Assembly (NCBI RefSeq): GCF_003627755.1
Contig: NZ_CP032696.1
Coordinates: 62,001-126,000, forward strand
Reading direction: 5' to 3'
DNA from: Rhizobium jaguaris
GTDB lineage: Bacteria; Pseudomonadota; Alphaproteobacteria; Rhizobiales; Rhizobiaceae
DNA: 64,000 nt
Made by a program: the position numbers and the translations under genes. This document shows positions 47,895 to 57,265 of the stretch, in pieces. Every line of letters begins with the position of its first letter. The first letter of the stretch is position 1. The notes beneath the pieces are model-generated. The model did not search any database. It was not told the origin of the DNA and worked only from the letters and a program-made list of their open reading frames with translations.

Positions 47895-48611
47895 TTACAA
47901 ACTTCTCACCAGCCGAAGAAAACTTGTCGATCGCTGATTGTTTACCTCTTGTACGACGCGCGGGAGAGCGCTTTGTTCGACATCAAGGTGGCTCATTAAT
48001 GCGGCCTCCACCGCCCCCGTCGCCTTGCTCAACTGCGGCATCACGTCAATGAGCCTTGCTAGGCTTTTTTCATAGGAAGGGGCAAGCTCCGACGTTATTA
48101 TTTCCATCCGGATAGGACGAGAGCAAAAACAGAATTTGTCGATAATTCTGCAAATCTCGCAATTTTCCGACAACTGGGCGATGTTGGCAAAGATGGTTTC
48201 CGCATGTATTGCGAGCTGGTCGCGCGGCGGCTTATCGCGTACGCCGCCATCGTCCGGGACATGCGACCGCATACGCCAGAGTGCGTAGGTGAGGGTTTGA
48301 CGCGCGATAACATATAAGTCCAACAGTGCCCCTTCCACGAGCGGCCTAGTGAAATAGCCTCTTTGAGGAACGGAGAGAATCTTTCCCTCCGCGGCAAGTC
48401 GGATGAGCGCTTCGCGTATCGGTGTCCGACCAAGGCCAAGAGTGGTGGCAAGATCCTGGTCACTGAGATGTTGCGCAGGCACGCGGGCGTAGCTGTAAAG
48501 CAATTCAAGAACAGCATTGTAGGCAGCGTCAGCCTTTGCAGGCAGCGGTTCGCCTGTGGAAGTTGGAACGGCTATTCCACGACATTGGAGCGCTTTCTCA
48601 CAGAGCCACAT
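47895..48611 (-). CDS. GntR-family transcriptional regulator (FCD type)
   Basis: 238 residues. The winged helix reads LSDQDLATTLGLGRTPIREA, then LIRLAAEGKILSVPQRGYF, the GntR signature. The C-terminal part is a helical FCD-type effector domain, shorter and less regular than usual in metal ligands. The N-terminal 25 residues may be overcalled. It is on the same strand as the DegT-HAD-GNAT genes but separated by about 280 bases. Confidence 0.85.
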   Translation of the reverse strand: MWLCEKALQCRGIAVPTSTGEPLPAKADAAYNAVLELLYSYARVPAQHLSDQDLATTLGLGRTPIREALIRLAAEGKILSVPQRGYFTRPLVEGALLDLYVIARQTLTYALWRMRSHVPDDGGVRDKPPRDQLAIHAETIFANIAQLSENCEICRIIDKFCFCSRPIRMEIITSELAPSYEKSLARLIDVMPQLSKATGAVEAALMSHLDVEQSALPRVVQEVNNQRSTSFLRLVRSL

Positions 48612-48887
48612 TTTTCAATTTCCTCTGTCGGTGCAATTTGAGAACCGTATGGCGTTTGGCGAATTCAAACGTCAACCCAACTCATTGCGATGCATAGGGA
48701 TTTCGTGTGGGCGATGATTTATGAAGTCTAATATAGGCGACAGTCTGGCTGAGGTCACGTCTGCCCTAGTCCGACAGTCCGAAGTACGATCCGTTGCCGT
48801 CTTCGATACCTTCAGTGCGGGCAGGGCACTTGAGCCTCGGAGGAAAATTGACTGGGAAGCCAACACAGATATTCCAGTTGCTCTGAC

Positions 48888-49391
48888 CTAGGCTTGAATG
48901 GCGTCCGGCAAGATCTTTGTCATTAACGTCGCGTCGCCATAAGGTGTCCGCACGTGGTCAATTTCCAACCAGCCGTGCTTTGTATAGAGGCCTTCTGCAT
49001 CCTCCGTTGTAAGATAAAGCTTTTTATGGCCGAGGCGCAAAGCTTCGTGTTCCAGCTTCTTGATCAGCAATGTGGCCGTGCCTTTATTGCGGTGGAATGG
49101 ATGGACATATAGCGACTTCAGCCACGGAGAAAGATCGGGTCTTCCCCCAAAATCATACTCGGCCAGGCTGATCATCCCTGTGGGCCTGCTGTCTTCGATG
49201 GCAATCAAGGTCAGTGGTATAGAACTCCGTGTGGAGGCTTCGAATTCACGCTCCACCTGCTCGAATGATCCATTGGCTTGACAGCCCCATTGCCCAAAGG
49301 ACCAACTCGCACAAACGGAAATTAAATCGCGACAACTCTCCAGATACTCAATTGCTATCGGAGCCTGAATGTATGTGTGCTTCGCAGCCAT
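48888..49391 (-). CDS. GNAT-family N-acetyltransferase
   Basis: 167 residues from the ATG at 49391, with GGAAGAG upstream; the longer frame to 49490 has no support. The acetyl-CoA motif reads LYVHPFHRNKGTATLLIKKL (R/Q-x-x-G-x-G/A pattern) and the C-terminal part has LYLTTEDAEGLYTKHGWLEI. It would acetylate an amine with acetyl-CoA. It is the third gene of a same-strand set after the DegT aminotransferase and HAD phosphatase, which suggests acetylation of the amino product of that pathway; this link is inference. Confidence 0.88.
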   Translation of the reverse strand: MAAKHTYIQAPIAIEYLESCRDLISVCASWSFGQWGCQANGSFEQVEREFEASTRSSIPLTLIAIEDSRPTGMISLAEYDFGGRPDLSPWLKSLYVHPFHRNKGTATLLIKKLEHEALRLGHKKLYLTTEDAEGLYTKHGWLEIDHVRTPYGDATLMTKILPDAIQA

Positions 49392-49565
49392 CGTCTCTTC
49401 CTTTTTACCGTATGCCGCACGCTCTAAGATTGAGGCCCATAGTGGAGCAGGTCTTCGCACGGGATGATTCCGTCGCCAAAGGGGATCCATAACAACGAAT
49501 GGGGCATCTGGGTCCTGACCTGCAGGTCATAAGGTGCAAGAGCGTCTTGGACAACGGCCCAACTG

Positions 49566-50234
49566 TCAACCTGCAAGGATTTCTGGTAGCGCCGTCATCT
49601 GGCTGAATGTTCTCATCGCGCCTGCTTCCAGCAATTTATTAGCGTGCTCGAAAGGACAATGAGAACCGCCGACGAAACCAATTACCCGCATTCGAGCCGC
49701 CACCGCCGCCTGAACCCCCGCGACGCTATCTTCGATGACCAAGCAGTCATCGGCCGACGTGTCCATTCTTTCAGACGCAAACAGAAAAAGATCTGGGGCG
49801 GGCTTGCCGCACGCGACCTGAGAAGCACTGAAGACATAAGGCGAAAAATAATCGTACAGGTCTGTTAGTTTAAGTGCAAAATGCAGCTTTTTCAGATCGC
49901 TGCTCGATGCCACGCATCTCTCCGCATTGATGGCCTCCAAAGCTTGATTGACGCCCGAGATTGCCTTGAGATCGCTAGCATACCGTTTGCCAATTTCTGC
50001 CATCACAGATTCATGATGACCCTCCGGCAAACGTAGTCCAGACTCAGCTTCGATGATTGAATAAGTTTGGCGATCGGTCATGCCTATGAAGCGACTATTA
50101 TAAGTATCAGCGGTGATATTATATCCGTGCCCTGCCAATGCTTCGACATGCACCGCGGTAGCAATGATTTCGCTGTCGATTAGGACTCCATCGCAATCGA
50201 AAATCAAAAGTTTCGGGGTTTTGCAGGACGTCAT
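49566..50234 (-). CDS. HAD-superfamily phosphatase, phosphoglucomutase-like subfamily
   Basis: 222 residues from the ATG at 50234 with GGAG upstream. HAD motif I is FDCDGVLIDSE, motif II VASSSD, motif III CGKPAPDLFLFA and motif IV CLVIEDSVAGV, all intact. The cap domain is of the beta-phosphoglucomutase type. Such enzymes dephosphorylate sugar phosphates. It follows the DegT aminotransferase by 79 bases on the same strand. The pairing of a DegT-type aminotransferase with a HAD phosphatase is known from kanosamine and AHBA pathways. Confidence 0.92.
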   Translation of the reverse strand: MTSCKTPKLLIFDCDGVLIDSEIIATAVHVEALAGHGYNITADTYNSRFIGMTDRQTYSIIEAESGLRLPEGHHESVMAEIGKRYASDLKAISGVNQALEAINAERCVASSSDLKKLHFALKLTDLYDYFSPYVFSASQVACGKPAPDLFLFASERMDTSADDCLVIEDSVAGVQAAVAARMRVIGFVGGSHCPFEHANKLLEAGAMRTFSQMTALPEILAG

Positions 50235-50313
50235 AGGATTACTCCATTGTCGACACAAACAATCTTGCAAGAGGGCAGGCCTGCAGGTTAGCCTGAATTC
50301 ATCCCTTCCATTG

Positions 50314-51600
50314 CTAGATGGTTGTCGTGATACCGGAAATCTTTGGGCCAAACTTGAAAAGAGCCTTCCAGACCCTGTGAAACGCTTCTGCGTAAAGTTC
50401 CATTACCTCGGCTTCATTGGGTGGCGCGATCTCTGATACGTAAAACATCGTATTCAAGAGTTTCACTGTGTTGGGAAAATCGGCGGCTTTCCAATCGTCG
50501 GCAATGTTCGGCAGATATTCGAAGACGGGCTTCCTAAGCCAAACTAAAACGGGCGCACCTTCGGCCTGTAGCATTTTGACCACGGTATCCCTTGCCGCCG
50601 GACCTGAACCAAAACCGAATGCTTCCGGTTCGATGCGAAGCGGGAAGTTGAGCATGGACTGATCGCAGTCAGATGGGTCGAAGAGCGGAAATAAACCTGG
50701 GAGATCTCGGATCATCTCCCATAGAATTTTTCCATTATCTCTTCGAACTTGAAGTTGTGTCTCCAGATTCCCTAATCGCATCTTTGCTATACTCGAGGAG
50801 AAGACGTTGGGGCGGTAGTTATAGCCTGCCGAACACGGGGAAAAAGCCCGATCTCCATTTCGAGATGAACTTGTCAGCGAAACGGCGTCCACATGTTCAA
50901 TTAGGTCTTTGTCCTCCGTAATCACGAATCCCAGTTCGCCGGCTCCAAGGTGCTTGGCGCCATTGCCCGATAAAGCGAGTGCATCTGTATCGATGTATGC
51001 TCCGTTTACGATCGCTTTAATGGCGCCGATAGATTGGCAGACGTCATCGATCACCGCGGCACCTCGAGCGCGTGCGGCAGATCTTGCGTGAGGAACACGG
51101 ATATTATTCCCAAAGAGGTGCGTGATGAGAACCGCTCCGACGCCTGGCCCGAATTTGTCGGCTGCCGCTTCTTGATCGATCCCGACCAAGTTCATGTCGA
51201 CATCAACGAAGACCGGCTGGAGACCACTGATTGCAATTGGTCCCACCGCTCCAGGCCAATTCAGCGCGGCGGTGACCACGTGTTCGCCCCGGTCTTTAAA
51301 ATAATCAAGCTCGATATGGATTGCCGCCGTACCACTGCCGACGGCGCGCACCCTCCATTTCCCAGCCCATGTTTCGAGATTTTGCTCCAAGTCGGCCACG
51401 ATTGGGTGATTAACCCGATGATACCTTCCACTATCTACAACTTCGCGGAGCGCATCTAAATGCTCCGCCTGTGTGGCTGGCCAAGGCGTGATCCGCTTCG
51501 GAGGAACGATAGGCTCCCCGCCGAGAAGGGCAAGATCCATTTCCTGCCTGTCCTCTCTGGAGTTATAAAATTCCAGATTATTGCTGGCGTGTCCGTTCAT
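50314..51600 (-). CDS. DegT/DnrJ/EryC1/StrS-family aminotransferase
   Basis: 428 residues from the ATG at 51600, preceded by GGAGGAG. Family features are an early GSGTAAIHIELDYF PLP-phosphate site, VIDDVCQSIGA aspartate and the Schiff-base Lys in SGNGAKHLGAGELGF (usual GEGG altered to GELG). It resembles inosose and keto-sugar aminotransferases (StsC and AHBA-synthase branch, which also includes the rhizopine protein MosB). It would place an amino group on a keto-sugar or keto-cyclitol. It heads the operon with HAD and GNAT genes and is divergent from the second ROK regulator. Confidence 0.92.
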   Translation of the reverse strand: MNGHASNNLEFYNSREDRQEMDLALLGGEPIVPPKRITPWPATQAEHLDALREVVDSGRYHRVNHPIVADLEQNLETWAGKWRVRAVGSGTAAIHIELDYFKDRGEHVVTAALNWPGAVGPIAISGLQPVFVDVDMNLVGIDQEAAADKFGPGVGAVLITHLFGNNIRVPHARSAARARGAAVIDDVCQSIGAIKAIVNGAYIDTDALALSGNGAKHLGAGELGFVITEDKDLIEHVDAVSLTSSSRNGDRAFSPCSAGYNYRPNVFSSSIAKMRLGNLETQLQVRRDNGKILWEMIRDLPGLFPLFDPSDCDQSMLNFPLRIEPEAFGFGSGPAARDTVVKMLQAEGAPVLVWLRKPVFEYLPNIADDWKAADFPNTVKLLNTMFYVSEIAPPNEAEVMELYAEAFHRVWKALFKFGPKISGITTTI

Positions 51601-52020
51601 TACACTCCTCCGACAGCTAATTGTGATCGATCATCGGTCAATTTTCTGGGGATGTTCTATTGTTTTATCAAGGAAAATCAACAGATATCAAAATATATTT
51701 TAAAGTATATTTTATTATAGATGGAATATCCGACATTGGATGTGGATTTTACTAAAAATATATATCAGCATGATTTACATATACTGAGAGAGCGTGCCTT
51801 CTTTTTCCGAAGTGACTATTCGGATGATACGCTGGCGAAGAACTTCAGTTGTGTGATGATCGCCTATACCGCCACCAGTGGGAAGGAGTGTTAAAACCGG
51901 CAAGCCACATAGGTCCAAGTTACCACCCGCGATTCCGGGAAACGGCAATGGCCACAGGCAGTCGCGAGGAAGTCGCCGTAAGGGCAATCGAGTTTCGATA
52001 AAAAGGGAAAGTCGGATCCA
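51601..52020. promoter_or_regulatory. AT-rich divergent control region
   Basis: A 420-base gap between the divergent DegT operon and ROK copy 2. The part from about 51670 to 51770 is unusually AT-rich for this plasmid, with runs such as AAAATATATTTTAAAG near 51690. It probably holds both promoters and a ROK site, but I cannot pick out an operator matching the one at 41130. Confidence 0.45.
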
Positions 52021-53328
52021 ATGGAGTCCATGATAAAAAGATTAGAAAAACGATCGACTGCAGGAAATGCGGACACGTCTAACGGATCTAACAAGCACTG
52101 TTTCATCGGGCCGGTCGACGGCAATCAAAACCCCGCCAGACGATTCAAGCCAGCTCATCCTCTAATCTCAGCGGGGACACTGGGGGTCGCAAATCGGGGA
52201 CGCCTGATACAAGCATTATACGACATGGGCGCGTCGAGCAGGGTGGAGCTCGCGCGCGTCACCGGCGCAAACCGAGCAACTATCGGCGGCATCGTCCAAC
52301 CATTGATCAACCAGGGTATTCTTGTCGAAGGCGACGTGGTTCCCGCTAATCGGACCGGCGGAAAACCGGCTACCAAGGTGTGGTTCTCGAGGCAGGCCAA
52401 GCCGATCTGCGCAGTCCTGCTGATGCCAGAACGTGTCCGCGCGTGCTTGGTCTCACTGGAGGGCGAGATCTATGCTCAACACGATGCCGATTTAACGACA
52501 GATCTAAAAGATGCTTCCGATGGATTTCAGATCGTCAGTACCTGTGTTGAAGAGGCAATCGCCTTTGCCCACCTGCCGGTTTTAGGCATCGGGCTGGCAG
52601 TTGCCGGAGGGCTCAATGCGGCAAAAGGTTCGATCTTGGCTATGGATCTTGCGCCATGCCTCCATGGATTTCCGATAGAAGCAGAGTTAACAAAAAGGTT
52701 CGGGGTTCCGGTCTGCATCGATCCAAATACCAGAGCTTTGCTTGTTGGCGATCGTTGGTTCGGACAAGGACGTGGGCAGAGAAATTTTGCTGCGGTCTAT
52801 GTCGGTGAGTCATTGGGCGCGGCGATCTATGTCGATGGACATCTTTACAGGGGTGCGGCGGGTGAGGCCGGCCAAATCGGCCATACCATCGTGCAACTCA
52901 ATGGCCGGATCTGCCGATGCGGACGACGAGGATGTTGGGAAACGATTGCCAGTCTGCAATGGTTAAGAAACGAAGCACAAGCCAGGGGGTTGCCGCAGCC
53001 TGGCTCGTTGGATGCGGGCCGTTTGGTGTCGCTTGCCAAGAGTGGCACGGAAGGGGCAAAAGAGCTACTTCAAGCCTACGCGTTCAATATTTCTGTTGGA
53101 TTGGCGAACCTTCAGCAGCTGGCGGCGCCCAACTGCATTACTCTGCATGGTGATGTCGTGCGTGGAGGAAAATGGATGTTAGAGCTTATTGAAGAGAACT
53201 TCAGAGAACTGATATTCAATCCTGCGGATAAACAGATCACCCTCGCTCCCGGCGATAGTGAAGACGTCGCTAGCCTGCGCGGCGCGGCGGGTCTCATTCT
53301 CGCAGAATTGCTAGATGTCATAATCTGA
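52021..53328 (+). CDS. ROK-family transcriptional regulator (copy 2)
   Basis: 435 residues. The winged helix (RLIQALYDMGASSRVELARV, GANRATIGGIVQPLINQG) and ROK domain (CIDPNTRALLVGDRWFGQGR; zinc motif CRCGRRGCWE) align along their whole length with copy 1 at 39723. The first 50 residues are extra and may be overcalled. It is divergent from the DegT aminotransferase operon and probably represses it in response to a sugar or amino-sugar. The shared ancestry links this operon with the sugar importer. Confidence 0.92.
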   Translation: MESMIKRLEKRSTAGNADTSNGSNKHCFIGPVDGNQNPARRFKPAHPLISAGTLGVANRGRLIQALYDMGASSRVELARVTGANRATIGGIVQPLINQGILVEGDVVPANRTGGKPATKVWFSRQAKPICAVLLMPERVRACLVSLEGEIYAQHDADLTTDLKDASDGFQIVSTCVEEAIAFAHLPVLGIGLAVAGGLNAAKGSILAMDLAPCLHGFPIEAELTKRFGVPVCIDPNTRALLVGDRWFGQGRGQRNFAAVYVGESLGAAIYVDGHLYRGAAGEAGQIGHTIVQLNGRICRCGRRGCWETIASLQWLRNEAQARGLPQPGSLDAGRLVSLAKSGTEGAKELLQAYAFNISVGLANLQQLAAPNCITLHGDVVRGGKWMLELIEENFRELIFNPADKQITLAPGDSEDVASLRGAAGLILAELLDVII

Positions 53329-53572
53329 ACAGAGAAGGGCCAGATTCGATTGGAATTGGGGTCTGCTTGCAAAAGGTGTTCGTCCCGATTTCCAGTGAAA
53401 CCGCTGCCGTCCAAGTCGAAGACCGAATTGCTTGCCCGCCGCAATCTGTTTGTATTTCCGGTTCGCGCTGAGCCTAAGGCCGGTGGAGCAGACGATGTTG
53501 GAGCGCGAGATCTTGTGTTATATGTGCCGGTCCGGCAAAGGGACTGTGCGGCGGCGTGCAGGCGAGGCGAAA

Positions 53573-53869
53573 CTAAGCTAATAACGAGACGAGAACGGAC
53601 AACCAGATCAAGGCGACTCCCAGCAACAACGCTCGCCTGGCAGCCACGATTTTTTCCTGGCCTTCTTCTGCGACCGGGGTCGTTATAATCCAAGGGACCG
53701 AGCCAAGCGCTGCAAACCCGACGAGCGCCAAGATCACAACGATCAAATCGGAGCGGTGCCAGCCGCCGGGCTCATACACGCCCCAATAGCCAAGGAACGC
53801 CATTCCCACCGCGAACATGGTGGCGGAGGCAGAGCAAAGCCCGGGAACAGAACCTGATGGTGCACGCAT
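53573..53869 (-). CDS. Hypothetical small membrane protein
   Basis: 98 residues from the ATG at 53869. Three hydrophobic segments are visible: ATMFAVGMAFLGYWGV, LIVVILALVGFAALGSVPWI and ALLLGVALIWLSVLVSLLA, with a short charged loop (EEGQEKIVAARR). The pattern is that of a real integral membrane protein. No family recognised. Confidence 0.6.
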   Translation of the reverse strand: MRAPSGSVPGLCSASATMFAVGMAFLGYWGVYEPGGWHRSDLIVVILALVGFAALGSVPWIITTPVAEEGQEKIVAARRALLLGVALIWLSVLVSLLA

Positions 53870-54257
53870 CTCGCATCCTCTCTTGCCGTTCGCACCAAAG
53901 GCGATTTCCATGACGGTGCAAACCGCATTTGCACATGTGTGTCAAGGTTCGCGGCCACGTGAAGCATTGATCAATTGTGAGTGGTCGAGGAAAGCCGGAC
54001 ATACAGCGATGCGGTTGACAGCATACGGGCGAGTTCCTCTCTCATCTCGGAATGTGATCGCCGGCTCGTCGCGACATTGACCGGTCTGGCCTCGCAGGCA
54101 CGGCTTCGTTGTTTTATTCCTCGTTGACAGCTTCCATTCATCTCCCAGCCTGGGCTGAGAGCGGTGCTGTCCAAATCCGCCGGCCACCAAAGCACTGATG
54201 TTGACTCTGTCTTTCACTCAGCCGAAAAGAAGTCCTGCCGACAGAGGGAGATAACTC
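53870..54257. other. Upstream region of the SyrB-like genes
   Basis: About 390 bases with no supported coding region; it presumably carries the promoter of the SyrB-like set. Confidence 0.4.
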
Positions 54258-54695
54258 ATGGCTGACGAGAATAATACTGGCTCAATCACCGAGATGGCAG
54301 ACACCAATTCATTGGCAAAAACGCCGGCGCCTAAAATGCAGCGCGCACCGCGACGCCCGAAAGCAGCTGCCGAGGCAACGGTTGCCACGCAAGTTGGCAA
54401 GACCGGGAAGGCGCCGCGGGGTCGCAGGAAGCGTCGCGAACAAACCGCAGACACAAAGTCCGCATCTGTCGGAACGCAAGCTGCCGACATCGCGGTCCAG
54501 GACGTCACGAAGGACACGGTACGCGAGAGGATGTCACAGCAGCCTGAGCAAACCGTTTCGGCGCCCGCTTCGGCAAGAGACGAGATGGCGGATCTTATTC
54601 AGCTGGAAGAGGAAAATAAGAGGCTGCGTAAGCTCTTGGCAGAGAAATTGCGGGCGGAAAATGCCGAACTGCGCAAGCGGCTCGGGCTCGATTGA
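54258..54695 (+). CDS. SyrB-like regulator
   Basis: 145 residues. The N-terminal two thirds are basic and low-complexity (APRRPKAAAEA, APRGRRKRREQ). The C-terminus is a short coiled coil, ADLIQLEEENKRLRKLLAEK then LRAENAELRKRLGLD, the hallmark of SyrB of Sinorhizobium meliloti, a negative regulator of the nodulation gene syrM. GGGAG precedes the ATG. It is followed by two related genes. Regulatory function here is assumed from the family. Confidence 0.85.
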   Translation: MADENNTGSITEMADTNSLAKTPAPKMQRAPRRPKAAAEATVATQVGKTGKAPRGRRKRREQTADTKSASVGTQAADIAVQDVTKDTVRERMSQQPEQTVSAPASARDEMADLIQLEEENKRLRKLLAEKLRAENAELRKRLGLD

Positions 54696-54837
54696 TCGCC
54701 GATCAACAGCAGGATGGTGGCGAGATCGACCTTAGCCATCCTTCTCGGCAGGGGATACGTTCGCCGGGCTCACCTACGAGCCCGGTTTTTGGGCTGCGGC
54801 GATGTTATGGATACGGATTGGTCGAGGTTGAAGCATT

Positions 54838-55438
54838 ATGAAATCACCGTGGAAATTTCTTGTTCGACTAACCTCGCGAAGACCACCGGCACGCGAGACT
54901 TCGATTGGGCATGGTGCCGACACCGACGCAAGCCAAATTGACCGGCAAGAGGCGTTGGAGCTTCCTCTAAACCGAACGGAGCGCACCCTTGGATCCGGGC
55001 TCGATGAAAACCGATCTGTTGAGCTCGTCGCGACTGATCCAACGGAATTCGAACCTGAGGTCGATGCCGCGGGCGCGGCCTCGGCGCCGGTCGATGTTGA
55101 CGAGGTCCAAGAACCGGCGCTTCCTGAGCTCAGGTGGTCGAACGCCGAAGCCTCTGCATTACCGCTTGAAAGCGAGACGAGCAAACAGCCTCGACGAATA
55201 CCGCAGACAAAAAAAGCCGACACATGCGAAAAGAATCCACGCCGACATGGCGGTGCAGAACGCAGCTGTCGCAGGCGATAATCAAATTGCGCAATCCTCA
55301 TCGAGACGGGAGGCCTTCTTCGAGGAGATGGCAAGGCTGGACGAGGAAATCAAGCAACTGAGGAGCCAATTGGCTCAAAAGCTGCTTTTGCAGAATGATC
55401 AGCTTAAAAAAATGCTTGAGCGATTCGAAATACCGTAA
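54838..55438 (+). pseudogene. SyrB-like gene interrupted by a frameshift in a poly-A run
   Basis: The first part, from the ATG at 54838, is open to about 55281. The second part lies one frame over and ends with a SyrB-type coiled coil, FFEEMARLDEEIKQLRSQLA then KLLLQNDQLKKMLERFEIP, stopping at 55438. A run of seven A at 55209-55215 lies in the overlap; six would join the two halves into one protein of about 200 residues. This is a real mutation, a sequencing error, or less likely a recoding site. The N-terminus (MKSPWKFLV) matches the next gene. Confidence 0.7.
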
Positions 55439-55470
55439 ATCTTCATTACGATTTCATAGATGGGACACAT

Positions 55471-56052
55471 ATGAAAACACAGCAGCGAAAATTCGTTGTC
55501 GAACTCAAATCGGCGCGCCGTCGGACAGCGATGCGGCCGGCTTCTATTTGGGGCGATACCGATCTCAAGGCGCTTGCGCTCGAGGCGGAAGTTGACGCAC
55601 CGCATCTCTTCGAGCCCAATGTCGTCTCAAATGGTCCGAAACGAGAAGGCGAGCCCTGGGCGGATCCAAAACCGAAAACTCGTCTCAATAATAATTTTGA
55701 AACCGGCGACGACAAGCAGATTTCGGCGCCCTCTCTCGATGCGGGACAGATTTGTCCGCCTCAGCAGGACAACGGTCTGACTTTCACCTCTGTTTCACCA
55801 TTGAAAGAGGGCTCTTCCAGGCGGCCTCGAAAGGATGCAAAGCATCGACGCGACGCGAATGTCAATTACCATGCGAACGACACCGCAAGCCTGCCCAGTG
55901 CGCAATCAAACGATAGCCATGGGGATATATCAGTCGATGAGTTAATCGCGCTTGACGAAGAGAATCGACGGCTCAAGGCGTTGCTGGTGAAACATCTTCT
56001 TCAACAAAACATGCAGATTCGAAAGATGCTTGCGCGATTTGGCGTCAACTGA
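55471..56052 (+). CDS. SyrB-like coiled-coil protein
   Basis: 193 residues. The N-terminus (MKTQQRKFVVELKSARRR, then SIWGDTDLKALALE) is a block I know from a family of rhizobial plasmid proteins. The middle is polar and low-complexity. The C-terminus is the coiled coil SVDELIALDEENRRLKALLV then KHLLQQNMQIRKMLARFGVN, matching the two preceding genes. It is convergent with hypE. Probably DNA- or protein-binding; function unknown. Confidence 0.75.
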   Translation: MKTQQRKFVVELKSARRRTAMRPASIWGDTDLKALALEAEVDAPHLFEPNVVSNGPKREGEPWADPKPKTRLNNNFETGDDKQISAPSLDAGQICPPQQDNGLTFTSVSPLKEGSSRRPRKDAKHRRDANVNYHANDTASLPSAQSNDSHGDISVDELIALDEENRRLKALLVKHLLQQNMQIRKMLARFGVN

Positions 56053-56220
56053 GGCATCTTGTAAACCGATCCAGTTTGCGTCTCGGCGGTTAGATCCTTC
56101 AAGGCCGCCAATAGAGCTGCGCACCTGTTTGTCGGCAAAGGGCGCACGCTAGCTGCTCGCCAAGCTCGTTCTTGGTCCTGGGCCACGCTTTCTTGCGTGA
56201 AGCGATGCTCATCGCCGTGT

Positions 56221-57265
56221 TCAGCAGATTCGCGGCAGCTGTTCGCCCCACAGCCAATCGATGATGCGACCGCCACCAAACGACGTGGCCATCTGCACGA
56301 AGCAATGGTCACTAACCTCGGCATGGCCGATCAGTGCAGCCTCCGCGCCCAACGGATGCGTGCGCATGACGGCGAGCAACGCATCCGCAACCTCTGGCGC
56401 CACCAATACGACGAGCTTGCCCTCATTGGCGACGTTAAGCGGGTCGAGGCCGAGGAATTCGCAGGCCGCGGCCACTTCCGGCTTGATCGGAATGGCCGCT
56501 TCGTCGAGGCGCAAGCCGATCTTTGAGGCACTGGCGATTTCGTTGAGTATCGCAGCAAGTCCACCGCGTGTTGGATCTCGCATCAGTCTGATTGACGATC
56601 CCGCGACCTCGATCATTGCTGCTACCAGCCCGTGCAGCGCCGCTGAGTCCGAAACGATGTTCGTATCGAATTCTAGATTCTCGCGCTTCGACATCACCGC
56701 GACTCCGTGATCGCCTATCGAACCCGAGACGATCACAGCATCACCTGGCCGCGCGGCGTCGGAGCGCAGGTCGAGACCGGCTGGAACAATACCGACGCCG
56801 GAAGTGCAAATGAAGACGCCGTCGGCCTTGCCGCGCTCAACCACTTTCGTGTCGCCGGTGATGATTGGCACACCTGCCTCGCGGGAGGCCGCACCCATGG
56901 TCTCGGCAATACGATCAAGATCTGCGAGCGGAAAGCCCTCTTCAATGATGAAGCCCGCTGAAAGATAAAGCGGCCATGCTCCAGCCATGGCAATGTCGTT
57001 AATCGTGCCATGCACGGCGAGCGAGCCGATATTACCCCCCGAAAAAACAGCGGCGACACAACATAGCCGTCCGTGGTCATCACCAGGCGCCCTGCCGGAA
57101 CGGCAAAGGCAGACTGATCGTTGCCAGCCCTGAGCCAGTCATTGTCGAAAGCCTTATGGAAAATACCCTCGATCAACTGGCCCATGGCACGGCCGCCCGC
57201 CCATGCGAAAGATCGACGCGGCCGTTCCTGAGGTCGAGCTTGCACCTAACGCCTTTTATGCTCAT
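56221..57265 (-). pseudogene. hypE: hypE, hydrogenase maturation protein, two frameshifts
   Basis: HypE makes the thiocyanate/cyanide donor for the NiFe active site together with HypF. The start at 57265 overlaps the hypD stop (ATGA). Three frames join into one HypE of about 348 residues: MSIKGVRCKLDLRNGRVDLS, then GQLIEGIFHKAF with MTTDGYVVSPLFF, then HGTINDIAMAGAWPLYLSAG to the end with the conserved C-terminal LPRIC. One base is missing beside GGGCGGGCGG near 57185 and one in the TTTTTTCGGGGGG stretch near 57040. Everything else is well conserved, including MRDPTRGGLA. Confidence 0.9.

Noticed and set aside
50240..50270. Sequence CACAAACAATCTTGCAAG resembling a nod-box core
   Set aside because: It lies between the DegT and HAD genes in the wrong orientation for either, without the left half of the element.
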